From: Sphaerisporangium sp039871875 | GTDB lineage: Bacteria; Actinomycetota; Actinomycetes; Streptosporangiales; Streptosporangiaceae | Assembly (NCBI RefSeq): GCF_039871875.1 | Contig: NZ_JBDPMD010000021.1 | Span: 1 to 64,000, forward strand | DNA length: 64,000 nucleotides | Reading direction: 5' to 3' | Shown: piece by piece, positions 7,683 to 15,731 of the stretch | Layout: each line of letters begins with the position of its first letter | How positions within the stretch are numbered: the first letter of the stretch is position 1 | The notes under the pieces: generated by a model | What the model saw: only the letters and a program-made list of their open reading frames with translations | Database searches by the model: none | What the model was told of the DNA's origin: nothing | Position numbers and translations under genes: made by a program

Positions 7683-8292
7683 GCCTGCCGTACAGCTCGG
7701 TGATCTTGGCTTCGTCGGCAACGAGCGGCAGCCGGTCGAAGGTCAGGGTCCAGTCGTTCGAGATGCCGCTGGTGTCGCCGACACGCTCGATGATGCCGAA
7801 ACCGACCGGTTCGGTCTGCCCCTTGGGCAGAAGCGTGCCGTGCCATTCCAGGTATGTCGCGCCGTCGACCTTGACTGCCTGGCCCGGCTGCAGCTGGACG
7901 TCGCTGACCTGGTCGAAGAACCTCTTCAGGTAGGCGAGCTTGCCGTGCGTGGTGCGCAGCGTGCGGTCGTTCAGGCCGGGGGCGGACAGCGGCGCGCCGG
8001 TGAACCGTTCGACCAGGGCTTCCGCGTCCTCGGCGTTCCATGCTTCGGCGCGGGCGACGAGCTCGTCGGGGCCGAGGACAGGCCTGCGGCCCTGATCGGG
8101 GGCGCTGCCATCGGCGACGCCGGCGAACAGCTCGGGCAGCTCGGGGGCGAGCAGCTTGAACAAGCTGTGCCGGTCATAGTAGCGACGGCCCTGGACGACC
8201 TTGCCGCCGTCGGTCAGCTGGACCCGGTAGACCGCCGGGTAGGCGATCTCGTGGCCCTTGACCGTGGCCTTGTTGTGAGCTTCGAACATCAC
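7675..8292 (-). CDS. SnoaL/NTF2-like protein, C-terminal part (same frame as 8293-8691)
   Basis: 205 codons beginning GTG ATG directly after an in-frame TGA (8293-8295) that ends the upstream frame. The sequence continues the SnoaL/NTF2-like fold started upstream ('VMFEAHNKATVKGHEIAYPAV' then 'VVQGRRYYDRHSL') and adds a second NTF2-like domain (from about 'ARAEAWNAEDAEALVERF' to 'GFGIIERVGD'). Removing the TGA would give one secreted protein of about 338 residues. It may therefore be the 3' half of a gene broken by a nonsense mutation, or be expressed by readthrough or restart. SnoaL-like folds serve as enzymes or ligand pockets; no catalytic assignment is possible. Confidence 0.7.
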   Translation of the reverse strand: MMFEAHNKATVKGHEIAYPAVYRVQLTDGGKVVQGRRYYDRHSLFKLLAPELPELFAGVADGSAPDQGRRPVLGPDELVARAEAWNAEDAEALVERFTGAPLSAPGLNDRTLRTTHGKLAYLKRFFDQVSDVQLQPGQAVKVDGATYLEWHGTLLPKGQTEPVGFGIIERVGDTSGISNDWTLTFDRLPLVADEAKITELYGRLR

Positions 8293-8691
8293 TCAGGCGG
8301 GACCGTTCACAGCGATGTGCGTCCCCTGGAAGCGGAAGTCGGGGATGAGGCTGAGCGTTCCGCTGATCGACTTTCTGATGGCCTCCTCACCCTGGAGCAG
8401 CGGCCTGCTCGCCTTCGCCGGCTCCCACAGCGTCGCGTCCTTGGACCAGATGTCGACGTAGGCGCTCACCCGGTCGGGCGTGGTGACCTTGCCGAACGTG
8501 ATCTGCCGCTTGATGAACGTGCAGGCGTTCGGCGACACCCAGCCGCTGATGGAGGTGACCTCCGGCCGCGCCTCCGCGCAGCCCGCTCCGTCCCAGCCCT
8601 TCTCGGTCGCCTGCGCCGGGCTCACGATCGTGCACAGCGCAAGCGCCGCCCCGACCGCGAGACCCATCCCTGCCATCCGCGTCGCCTTCAT
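8293..8691 (-). CDS. Secreted SnoaL/NTF2-like protein, N-terminal part ending at an in-frame TGA
   Basis: 132 residues. ATG at 8691 is preceded by AAAGGGCAGG. The start MKATRMAG leads into a hydrophobic stretch (GLAVGAALALCTIVS) and a PAQA-T cleavage site, so it is exported. The rest is the first half of an NTF2-like domain ('VSAYVDIWSKDATLWEPA', 'LLQGEEAIRKSI', 'DFRFQGTHIAVNGP'). The frame stops at TGA (8293-8295), exactly where the next strand of the fold should continue, and the continuation lies immediately downstream in the same frame. It shares its promoter module with the membrane protein at 4371-4790. Confidence 0.7.
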   Translation of the reverse strand: MKATRMAGMGLAVGAALALCTIVSPAQATEKGWDGAGCAEARPEVTSISGWVSPNACTFIKRQITFGKVTTPDRVSAYVDIWSKDATLWEPAKASRPLLQGEEAIRKSISGTLSLIPDFRFQGTHIAVNGPA

Positions 8692-8724
8692 GACCTGCCC
8701 TTTCGATGTTCTTTCAGGTGACAC

Positions 8725-8773
8725 CGAAACTAGGCCGATCTACTTCGCGGCAAATCTGTCAACGTGACGGTAG
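8725..8773 (-). promoter_or_regulatory. Shared promoter/operator module, copy 2
   Basis: Plus-strand CGAAACTA (8725-8732), 24 bases, then TGTCAACGTGACGGTAG (8757-8773). Spacing is identical to 4836-4884 and the distal block is nearly identical. It ends 34 bases upstream of the ATG of the SnoaL-like gene. The flanks are unrelated, which argues for a functional site rather than a recent duplication. Confidence 0.6.
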
Positions 8774-8987
8774 CCAGGCGTGCCGCACCCGGCTCTCAGC
8801 CGCCCGCCCGGACGGCCCGCATCCTGATCGGTGTGGTCGCCGGGCTGGAACCCTGTACACGAGGCTGACCGACCTAAGCTCTGCGCGGACTGGCCATCAT
8901 GTCGCCCGGCGACACTTCCCCTCATGCCGATGAGCGGATGCATGACGCCGAGGGACACCGATCACCACTCAGCCCGATAATGATCTG

Positions 8988-9452
8988 ATGAGCATCCAGA
9001 TTCGACGGCCCCAGCCAGGCACCGAGGCGGAGTTCGTAACAGGGCTGGAGTGGCTCTTCGACCCGCCCGGCAGCCGTCCTCCGGATTGGGACCGCGACCG
9101 CGCCGTCGAGCGCACCGCCCAGGTCCTCGCGAGCGAGAACGTCGCACTGTTCGAAGCCCGCTCGCCTCAGGACCAGTTGGTCGGCGTTGCCAGCGTCTAC
9201 CTGGACATCCTCTCGGTGCGCTTCGGTCGCCGGGCTTCGATCGAGGATCTCGCCGTGCACCCCGAATGGCGCTCCCGAGGTGTCGGCGCCAGCCTGCTGA
9301 CAGCCGCCAGGACGTGGGCGCAAGAGCATGGCGCCGACTACGTCTTCCTGGAGTCCGGCGTCGCACGAACCGAGGCGCATCGCTTCTACCTTCGCCAAGG
9401 TGCAAACCACGCGGCCGCAGCGTTCAGATGGACGGTTGGACACAATCGCTGA
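8988..9452 (+). CDS. GNAT-family N-acetyltransferase
   Basis: 154 residues covering one GNAT domain. Motif A, the acetyl-CoA pyrophosphate loop, is clear at about residues 85-105 ('IEDLAVHPEWRSRGVGASLL', with R-S-R-G-V-G). Motif B is around 'YVFLESGVARTEAHRFYLRQG'. It transfers an acetyl group from acetyl-CoA to an amine; the substrate is unknown, and small-molecule or antibiotic modification is possible. Start ATG at 8988 with a weak ribosome binding site. It stands alone between the SnoaL-like gene and the unknown gene at 9588, inside the second segment of the msrA-tail island. Confidence 0.9.
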   Translation: MSIQIRRPQPGTEAEFVTGLEWLFDPPGSRPPDWDRDRAVERTAQVLASENVALFEARSPQDQLVGVASVYLDILSVRFGRRASIEDLAVHPEWRSRGVGASLLTAARTWAQEHGADYVFLESGVARTEAHRFYLRQGANHAAAAFRWTVGHNR

Positions 9453-9587
9453 CGAGCTTCGGTCGTGAATCGCCTTATCAGCTTCTGCCGCGAGTCGCGT
9501 CCCCGGCACAACTCCGGATTGATCATGTCAACCATCACCCGAGGCCGCAGTGTCAAGCATCAACCGAGGTAGGACAGTTACCGACGG

Positions 9588-10073
9588 CTACCAGTTCGGC
9601 GCCAGACCGTTCGGCCTACGAGTCCACCACCATCGGGTCTCGGTCCTCTCAGAGAGGGGCCGCCAGTACTGCCCGAGCTCCGCACCGCCGTCCTCGTGCG
9701 TCACCGCTCGGTAACGCTCGTCCAGCCGATCCAGGGCATGCCGGAACTTGCCCCGCAGCTTCCCGCGCAGGGCCTCGCAGTACTCCTCCAGCCCATCCCG
9801 CACGGTCAGATCGAGGATGTACTCCTGGACCGGATAAAAGTCCTGGCCAGGCCACTCCTGTTCAATGCGCTTGACCAGGAGTTCCCAGAGCCGCAGAGAC
9901 GACAGGACGCCATAGACGGGTTCCTCCGCCTGGGCGACGGATTCGGCTGCCATCCCCTCCTTCTCCTCGGCAAGGCACTGGAGATCCAGGACGGCGACCT
10001 CCTGACGTTCCGCGGGAGTGAGGATTGCGGTCAACGCCTCCGTCTCACTCCCGCGTTGAATACGTCGAGCCAC
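9588..10073 (-). CDS. Hypothetical protein coupled to msrA-tail copy C
   Basis: 161-residue soluble protein, mostly helical and charged, with Trp-rich ends (VKRIEQEWPGQDFYPVQEYI in the middle, RWWWTRRPNGLAPNW at the end). Family not recognised. The GTG start (10073) overlaps by one base the stop codon of msrA-tail copy C (TAG/GTG as TAGTG). The gene would therefore have been translationally coupled to an msrA that is no longer there, or is coupled to whatever now reads through the tail. Composition looks coding: codon third positions are G/C-rich and there is no internal stop over 160 codons. Confidence 0.6.
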   Translation of the reverse strand: MARRIQRGSETEALTAILTPAERQEVAVLDLQCLAEEKEGMAAESVAQAEEPVYGVLSSLRLWELLVKRIEQEWPGQDFYPVQEYILDLTVRDGLEEYCEALRGKLRGKFRHALDRLDERYRAVTHEDGGAELGQYWRPLSERTETRWWWTRRPNGLAPNW

Positions 10074-10084
10074 TAGTTTCCGTC

Positions 10085-10190
10085 ACCAGAGGTCAAGCCG
10101 ACAGGGCAGGCGACCCCGGTTCCGCCTATGCCGCAGTAGCCGTTGGGGACCTTGTACAAGTACTGCTGGTGGTAGTAGTACTCCCAGGGC
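10085..10190 (-). repeat. msrA 3'-end copy C, adjacent to the integrase (candidate attachment site)
   Basis: Encodes YYYHQQYLYKVPNGYCGIGG-TGVACPVGLTSGDGN; the frame continues to TAG at 10073-10075. Fifty bases (10122-10171) are identical to copy B (4132-4181). The integrase ribosome binding site and ATG (10213) begin only 20-30 bases away. Serine integrase genes normally sit right beside their attP site, so this copy is the best candidate for the integrase-proximal end of an integrated element whose other end is the complete msrA (16769-16785 core). Confidence 0.75.
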
Positions 10191-10212
10191 TGTAATTCCT
10201 GTGGAGGTGCTC

Positions 10213-11659
10213 ATGGGCCAGGTTCCCCCGGTCGTTCCCGTCGTCTCCTACGCTCGCATCTCGGCGGACACGCGGCGCGATGAACACGGCGTGCAGGATC
10301 AGCACACGATCAACCGGCGGACGGCGGCGCGGCAGGGCTGGACCGTCGTGCATGAGTTCACGGACAACGACAAGTCAGCTGCCAAGGCTGACGTCGTGCG
10401 GGATGACTCCGAAACCATGCTGAGGGCGCTTCGGGCGGGGAAGCTAGTCGACGGCACGCCGGTTCGGGGCGTCGTGATCGTCGCCGATGATCGATTAACC
10501 CGCCGTCCTGGCGACTACGAGCGCTTCGTGGAGTCGTTCACGTACAACGACGGCTTCGTGTTCGCGGACGCGAAGCAGACCAAGAACCTGTACAGCGAAG
10601 ACGTCGAAAGCATGGGGCTCTTCGGGGTGGTCATCTCGAAGATGGAGGTCCGGAAGATGCAGCGCCGCATGCGGAGTTCCCACCGGGCCCGCGCCGAGAG
10701 GGGCGAACCGGTCGGCGGGACTCGGCCGTTCGGATGGCAGGCTAACCGCTTGACCTTGGACGCCGGCGAAGCACCACTTCTCCGTCAGGCGGCGATCGAC
10801 TTCATTCGGGGGCGTTCCATCCACTCGATCGTCGTCGAGTGGCAGGCGCCGGGAGATCATGACATCGCGCGGCAACCCCTGGACGTCGAGATCACTGCGG
10901 CCGGCGCTGGACAACCCCCGTATGTGCGGCTGGCGTCAGCTCGGCGGGGAACTGGTCCGGGACACCAACGGTGATCCGGTCGTGGGGCGATGGGAGCCCA
11001 TCATCACCCCTGATCAGTGGTTGGCGATCAAGGCCATCATGGATGCTCGCCGGGGTCGTCAGATCTACCCAGATGGCAAGATCGGCGAGATCCGTCCCCC
11101 CGACTTCACGGAGTACCGGTACCTCCTCACCGGCATCCTCCGGTGTGGACGCGTGAAGCCGGACGGTGCGACCTGCAACGCGTCCATGCGTGTCACCCAC
11201 CAGCGTGACTGCAAGCAGCACATCTACGTGTGCCCGGACAAGACTCAAGGCGGGTGCGGCGGTGTGGGCCGACGCGGTGACCTCGTCGACTTCTTCATCT
11301 CGGAACTGGTGCTCACCAAGATGGAGGAAGAGGCGACGTTCACCAGCTCTGACACGGTGACGGCGTGGCCTCGGGAGCAGGAATACCAGGACGCGAGGAA
11401 CCGTCTGGAGGCGCTCACCCAGCAGTGGGAGGCGGGACAGGTGACGAACGACCATTACTTCCGCCTGCTCCCCCGGCTGGAGAAGTCGATCGCTGATCTC
11501 CGCGCGGAGTCGGCCCGGTTCAAGGCGACGACCGAACGGCGGCAGGCCAGGGCGAAGCAAGCGAGAAACCGGCCGCGACAGCAGACGCGAGCGCACGAAA
11601 GCCACCGGGCGAAAAGAGATGATCAGCCGTTCCGCTGGAGGGCCCCGGCCCAGCGGTAG
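10213..11659 (+). pseudogene. Large serine recombinase (phage/AICE integrase), frameshifted
   Basis: The N-terminal resolvase domain is clear. Catalytic Ser17 lies in YARISAD, followed by 'GVQDQH' and 'VVIVADDRLTRRPGDYERFVE', then a recombinase domain ('SHRARAERGEPVGGTRPFGW'). At about 10848-10852 the frame shifts by one base (VEWQA, then IMTSRGNPW in the next frame). The second part (to TAA-free TAG at 11657-11659) carries the zinc-ribbon segment 'YLLTGILRCGR...C...YVCP' and a coiled-coil-like region. Joined, the protein would be about 480 residues, normal for this family. ATG 10213 has GGAGGT six bases upstream. A sequencing error or real inactivation cannot be told apart here. Confidence 0.85.
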
Positions 11660-11841
11660 GCCACAGAACTTGGCAGCGCTCACCGGTTGAACCGTCGCGA
11701 ACAACACTCCACGATCTTCTCTCGCTGAAAGCACCACCACTCCACAGGCCGCCATCACCTGTCTTCGGCCTGCCGTGCGCTGGTGCTTTCGTCGTCTTCG
11801 GACGTGGCGGGTGGCTTCCGCCCGAGGAAAGGAGGCCCCTG

Positions 11842-12027
11842 CTGGTACCCGATGAACTGGGACCGTATGCCGCGCTTGCTGCGGAGTGGTGCAAGCGCGA
11901 GATCGCCGAGTCACCCCGGTGGTCTGCCGACAAATGGCGTCGCATCGCCACCATCCACGGGATGGAGTACGTGGAAGACGTACCCACACCCGCCCCGTCC
12001 GCCGAGAGCGGGAGGGATGCCGCGTGA
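11842..12027 (+). CDS. Small AICE protein upstream of rep (unusual start)
   Basis: Frame of 61 residues, 'VPDELGPYAALAAEWCKREI' continuing to 'RWSADKWRRIATIHGMEYV'. It is acidic-helical and clearly coding in composition, but has no in-frame ATG, GTG or TTG. AAAGGAGG (11828-11835) sits ahead of CTG codons at 11839 and 11842, so a CTG start is proposed. It ends in TGA overlapping the GTG of the rep frame (GTGA), indicating translational coupling. Family unrecognised; small genes in this position are common before AICE rep genes. Confidence 0.45.
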   Translation: MVPDELGPYAALAAEWCKREIAESPRWSADKWRRIATIHGMEYVEDVPTPAPSAESGRDAA

Positions 12028-13446
12028 GCGAGGCTCCCTCCTTCTCCCCCGAGGTCTTCGCCGCCGCGCAACGCGCATCCATGCCCGACTTCGCCCGGTG
12101 GCAACAGATGGTGCGCGCGACGGGCGGCTGCGCCGAACCGATCCGGCTACAGGGGCACCGGATCACTTTCGACTCCGCCCCTAGAGATCCTGGACGTGTA
12201 CCAAACGGCCGATGAGCCGACCGGATTCCTGCTCACCGCCTGCGGCAACCGCCGTGCCTCCCGCTGTCCCGCCTGCTCGGAGACCTACCGAGACGACACC
12301 TACCACCTGATCCTCTCCGGCCTGCGGGGCGGCAAGGGCGTGCCCGAGGACGTGAGCGCCCACCCACGGGTATTCGCCACCTTCACTGCCCCCTCCTTCG
12401 GCGCTGTCCATGCTCGACGCGAGAGGGACGGCAAGGCGCTCATGTGCCGGCCCCGGCGCGACACCCCCGTGTGCGAGCACGGACGGCCGGAAGGCTGCGG
12501 GGCACGTCACGAGCAAGACGATTCCCAGATCGGGCAACCCATCTGCGTGGACTGCTACGACTACGTCGGCGCGGTGCTGTGGAACGCCCACGCCGGTGAG
12601 CTGTGGCGCCGCTTCACCCAAGCACTCCCGGCCTCCTTCGCTCGACGTCTGGGCATCACGCGTGCCGCGCTGCGCAAGCGGATGCGGCTGTCGTACGCCA
12701 AGGTGGCGGAATACCAGGCGCGCGGCCTGGTCCACTTTCACGCCGTGATCCGCCTCGACGGACCGGCCGGCCCTGCCGATCGTCCCCCGGACTGGGCAGC
12801 CGTCCCCGTCCTACAGGACGCCATCCGTGAGACGGCGGCCTCCGTGTCGGTCCTGGTCCCAAAGGACGGTTCCCCCTTCACCGGCCGGTGGGGCAGTCAG
12901 CTCGACGTGGATCCCATCTACGTCTCCCCTGCTCTGGAGGGCGTAGCAGATCAACGGGTCGCGTCCTACATCGCCAAATACGCTACAAAGGGCGCCGAGT
13001 CGGCCGGGACGGTGGATCGCCCGATCCGCGACATCAGGTACGTGGCCGGGCTGGAGGTCACCGAGCATGCCCGGCGCATGATCTACACGTGCTTCATCCT
13101 CGACCGGCAGCCGGAGTTCCGGCTGCTGCCGCTACGGCAATGGGCTCACATGCTCGGCTACCGGGGCCACTTCTCCACCAAGAGCCGCCACTACTCCACC
13201 ACCCTCGGCGCCCTGCGGCAGGCACGGGCCGACCACCAGGCCGAAGCATCTCGACAACGGCGCGGCCTCCCGGGCCTCGGGACCCGTCAGACGGTCACAG
13301 CCGGACAATGGGGGTACGTCGGCAGCGGGCATCGCGACGGTGAGCACTTCTGGGCGGAACTCGCCCGGCAGCGCGTCTCCGCTGCCCGCCGGCTCGCACG
13401 CCAGCAGCAGCACCCAAGTCCGCGGGATGGGGGCGGCTGCCCATGA
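12024..13446 (+). pseudogene. RepSA-like rolling-circle replication initiator, frameshifted
   Basis: Starts GTG at 12024 (GGAGGG upstream) with 'FSPEVFAAAQRASMPDFARW' and the family phrase 'VRATGGCAEPIRLQG'. At about 12178-12183 the frame slips by one base into 'LEILDVYQTADEPTG', then 'LLTACGNRRASRCPACSETY', 'FATFTAPSFG', the metal-binding HFH in 'ARGLVHFHAVIRLDG', and the tyrosine helix 'RVASYIAKYATK'. These are hallmarks of the replication initiator of pSAM2-type AICEs, which nicks an origin for rolling-circle replication after excision. The second part alone (GTG 12196 to 13446) could be expressed but lacks the conserved N-terminus. Confidence 0.85.
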
Positions 13447-13535
13447 ACGTAGTGGAGTGGCCGGCGCCAATGCGACGCACCCCGAAGGGGCCGCGAAGCG
13501 GTTGGGGCCGGCGACGCCACCCCTTTGCAGAGTGA
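13443..13535 (+). CDS. Putative 30-residue basic peptide coupled to rep
   Basis: The ATG overlaps the rep stop (ATGA). The frame reads MNVVEWPAPMRRTPKGPRSG, then WGRRRHPFAE and stop. Basic and very short. In pSAM2-type elements this slot holds an excisionase gene of about 60-70 codons; this frame is half that, so it may be a relic or chance. Listed because of the tight coupling. Confidence 0.3.
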   Translation: MNVVEWPAPMRRTPKGPRSGWGRRRHPFAE

Positions 13536-13584
13536 GCACCCCGATCCCGAGGTCGTCGGAAGCTCCCAAGCGTACGATCGGGAC

Positions 13585-14226
13585 GTGTCGATCGGACCCC
13601 TGATCAAAGACCTTCGTGAAGCGGCCGGACTCTCCCAATCGGAGCTTGCCGACGTCCTTTGCGATCTCTCCGGCAGGCCGACAGTCACCCGAGAAACGGT
13701 CTCACGCTGGGAGAACAGCAAGCGCAATCCAACGTTCTGGCTACCGTTCCTGGCCGAAGCGCTGGACGTCCCTCTGAGTGTCTTGGAGTTCGGGGAAGTG
13801 AGAAGACGTACGTTCGTCGTCGGCACCGCTCTCGGCGCGTTGAGCCCGATGATTCCGCCGACCACCAGAAACACAGCAGCAGAGATCGTGACATCGATCG
13901 CGAGCGGCGACCCCAGCCCACTGGCCACCGTCCAGACCTCGCACGAAACCGATCTACTCATCTCGCGCTTCGCCTCACAGGACACGGCGACCGTGCGCCA
14001 TCTCGTCCGATGGCTTGACGAGGGACCGCCCGTCCTGCGCGTCAACGCATGCGGGATCGTCGCGAAAACGTCGAAGATCGATTTGATCGACTCCGCGACA
14101 CACGCGCTCCGGCGTGACGCTGAGATTCGTGACCTCTACATGTGGGCTGTCGGCAAACGCGTAGGTGACAACCCGAAAGCCCTGATCAAAGAGCTGTACA
14201 ACCCCAAGGACGCCGGGGCCCGCTGA
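13585..14226 (+). CDS. XRE-family transcriptional regulator of the AICE
   Basis: 213 residues from GTG 13585 (a TTG at 13525 is possible). Residues 1-55 form a Cro/C1 HTH ('LIKDLREAAGLSQSELADVL' followed by 'TVTRETVSRWENSKRNP'). The following part has an RRRTFVVGTALGAL segment seen in many actinomycete XRE proteins, where it looks Tat-like but is not a secretion signal, and a helical C-terminal domain. It probably controls excision or replication genes of the element, as do KorSA/Pra-like regulators in other AICEs, though it is not clearly homologous to either. Downstream of rep and the short peptide. Confidence 0.8.
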   Translation: MSIGPLIKDLREAAGLSQSELADVLCDLSGRPTVTRETVSRWENSKRNPTFWLPFLAEALDVPLSVLEFGEVRRRTFVVGTALGALSPMIPPTTRNTAAEIVTSIASGDPSPLATVQTSHETDLLISRFASQDTATVRHLVRWLDEGPPVLRVNACGIVAKTSKIDLIDSATHALRRDAEIRDLYMWAVGKRVGDNPKALIKELYNPKDAGAR

Positions 14227-14354
14227 TGCTCGGCGATGATGCTCCGTCAAGGCCCCGCCGAGTTGGTGACCCCGGCCCTTCGCGCCGCTCTACGATCTGA
14301 GCCGATCCCGGAGAACATCCGCACCATTGGCCTGATCCTGAACGGAGCAGATCC

Positions 14355-14684
14355 GTGCATCTGATCGAAATCAAGAACGCCGAACTGATGGAGACCTTGC
14401 AGGCACGCGTCACGGAACTCGGCATCACGAACGGCGCTGTCGTCTCACTCATCGGCGCCGTCGACTCGTTCCGCATCTCCACCATGCCGGAGGACGACGC
14501 GACGAAAGACATCGTGACCGACTACGAACTACCCGCCGAGATGAGCGGCACCGGGGAGATTGTGGACGGCATGCCGCACATCCACGCCGTTATGGCAGTA
14601 CAGGGTGACAGGGGCATAGCAGGTCATCTCCACGCCGCATCGGTAGGGACCTGGTTCGCCCGCGTCTACATTCAGCCGTTCTAG
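14355..14684 (+). CDS. PPC-domain (DUF296) protein
   Basis: 109-residue single-domain PPC protein (plant and prokaryote conserved, formerly DUF296). It begins in the first strand ('HLIEIKNAELMETLQARVTE'), has 'GAVVSLIGAVDSFRI' in the core and the signature 'HIHAVMAVQGDRGIAGHLH' near the end. PPC proteins form trimers; in plants they partner with AT-hook DNA-binding proteins, and bacterial roles are mostly unknown. Similar small PPC genes occur within actinomycete integrative elements. ATG at 14355; transcribed with the XRE gene and the next two small genes. Confidence 0.8.
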   Translation: MHLIEIKNAELMETLQARVTELGITNGAVVSLIGAVDSFRISTMPEDDATKDIVTDYELPAEMSGTGEIVDGMPHIHAVMAVQGDRGIAGHLHAASVGTWFARVYIQPF

Positions 14685-14832
14685 GAGAAATGTCGGCGAG
14701 TGGCCACCCTCCCTGGCCACTCCTCGAGCGTAGGCAAGGGCGTTCCCTGGGAATGTGCTTGCAGCGACCCAGGACACTCCCGCTGCGGGCACAACAGATG
14801 CCCCTGGAACGAGCACTGGGAGGAGTCAAACA

Positions 14833-15213
14833 ATGGCCGCAGGCTGGAGGGTAGACCGCCGAGAGGAACAAGCCGACCGCCACCGTACTTACCTGGCGAA
14901 ACTGGTGCCCTTACTCGAGGAGCAGGGCCTCTCCACCCTCATCACGAAAACGATCAAGCTGTCCGTGGCGGGCGGCGACTACAAAACTCCCACATCCATG
15001 CTGGACTTCTACCCTCCGGAACTGGACGTCTGGAGCGCCGACGGAACGCCGGTCACGACCATCGCCATCGACGAGGGACGCGCCAGCGAAACCCCGTACT
15101 ACACCTACCGGCGGCGCGGCGGCGACCCCCCGCAAGTGCTGTGCCCCATCGACGCCCCTGGCGACGGCGCACAGTCGGTAGCCGCGATGGCCAAGGCAGG
15201 ACCCGAGCGGTAA
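14833..15213 (+). CDS. Hypothetical AICE cargo protein
   Basis: 126 residues from ATG 14833, preceded by GGAGTC. Starts MAAGWRVDRREEQADRHRTY; contains a central 'TIKLSVAGGDYKTPTSMLDFY' and a C-terminal 'ETPYYTYRRRGGDPPQVLCP' segment. It looks globular and soluble. Family not recognised. It lies between the PPC gene and another small gene, 11 bases apart from the latter, so they are probably one operon. An upstream TTG at 14755 would add 26 low-complexity residues and has no ribosome binding site. Confidence 0.6.
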   Translation: MAAGWRVDRREEQADRHRTYLAKLVPLLEEQGLSTLITKTIKLSVAGGDYKTPTSMLDFYPPELDVWSADGTPVTTIAIDEGRASETPYYTYRRRGGDPPQVLCPIDAPGDGAQSVAAMAKAGPER

Positions 15214-15224
15214 GCCCGGTTGCC

Positions 15225-15509
15225 GTGTACCCCTACATCCGCCACGACCCACCGGAAGATCAACGGCAAGCGAACCCGGACACCGTCAAGCGGGTCCGCT
15301 CCGCAGTGGCGGACATCGTAGAGACCGAACGGCGACGGCACCGGGCTGAGGGCCTGGTGCACTCATGGGACCTCAACCGTGAGGACCTCGACAAGGCGGC
15401 CGTCTCGTTGGGCATCCCCCCGGTGTCCGATGAGGAGTGGGGCACGATCCTGGCCGCGCGCGGTAAGCCAGACCAACCACCCCCTGATCACATCGTGCTG
15501 GATGGGTGA
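15225..15509 (+). CDS. Hypothetical AICE protein
   Basis: 94 residues from GTG 15225. Charged helical protein ('DTVKRVRSAVADIVETERRR', 'WDLNREDLDKAAVSLGIPP', 'SDEEWGTILAARGKP'). No known motif. It follows the previous gene by 11 bases and is followed by a strong stem-loop (15534-15567) that should end the operon. The frame is open far upstream, so the start is uncertain. A cysteine/histidine cluster (CACSDPGHSRCGHNRCPW, near 14757-14810) appears in this frame upstream but overlaps the previous gene. Confidence 0.5.
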   Translation: MYPYIRHDPPEDQRQANPDTVKRVRSAVADIVETERRRHRAEGLVHSWDLNREDLDKAAVSLGIPPVSDEEWGTILAARGKPDQPPPDHIVLDG

Positions 15510-15533
15510 GGGCGTAAGTAGTCCGGCGCGATG

Positions 15534-15567
15534 GAGCCCCCCACCGGGGAAGCGATGGTGGGGGCTC
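15534..15567 (+). terminator. Stem-loop terminator of the AICE operon
   Basis: GAGCCCCCCAC (15534-15544) pairs with GTGGGGGCTC (15558-15567), with one bulged C and a 13-base loop. It begins 24 bases after the last AICE gene. No U-tract, typical for high-GC actinomycetes. Confidence 0.65.
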
Positions 15568-15731
15568 ATCCATGCTTGGCAAATTTGCTACGGACAGTTC
15601 CCCCGGGTTCCCGATGGACCGGCGCGAAGCGCCGGGCCTTCGATCGCCCCCGACCCCGTGTGGAGACAAGCCACCGCATGGCGATCGTAGGGCTGTACCT
15701 GATGAACGCGTAGGGACGCCTGCCATCCCTG

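Noticed and set aside
4791..7721. A 1116-codon minus-strand frame across the LuxR regulator gene
   Set aside because: Only its last 140 codons (from 4790) form a real gene. The rest is antisense to a clear LuxR ATPase and is Gln/Arg/Gly-rich shadow.
14700..14832. Cys/His cluster CACSDPGHSRCGHNRCPW resembling a small zinc-binding protein
   Set aside because: The frame has no stop before it runs through the overlapping gene at 14833, and its continuation there is shadow-like; kept only as a remark.
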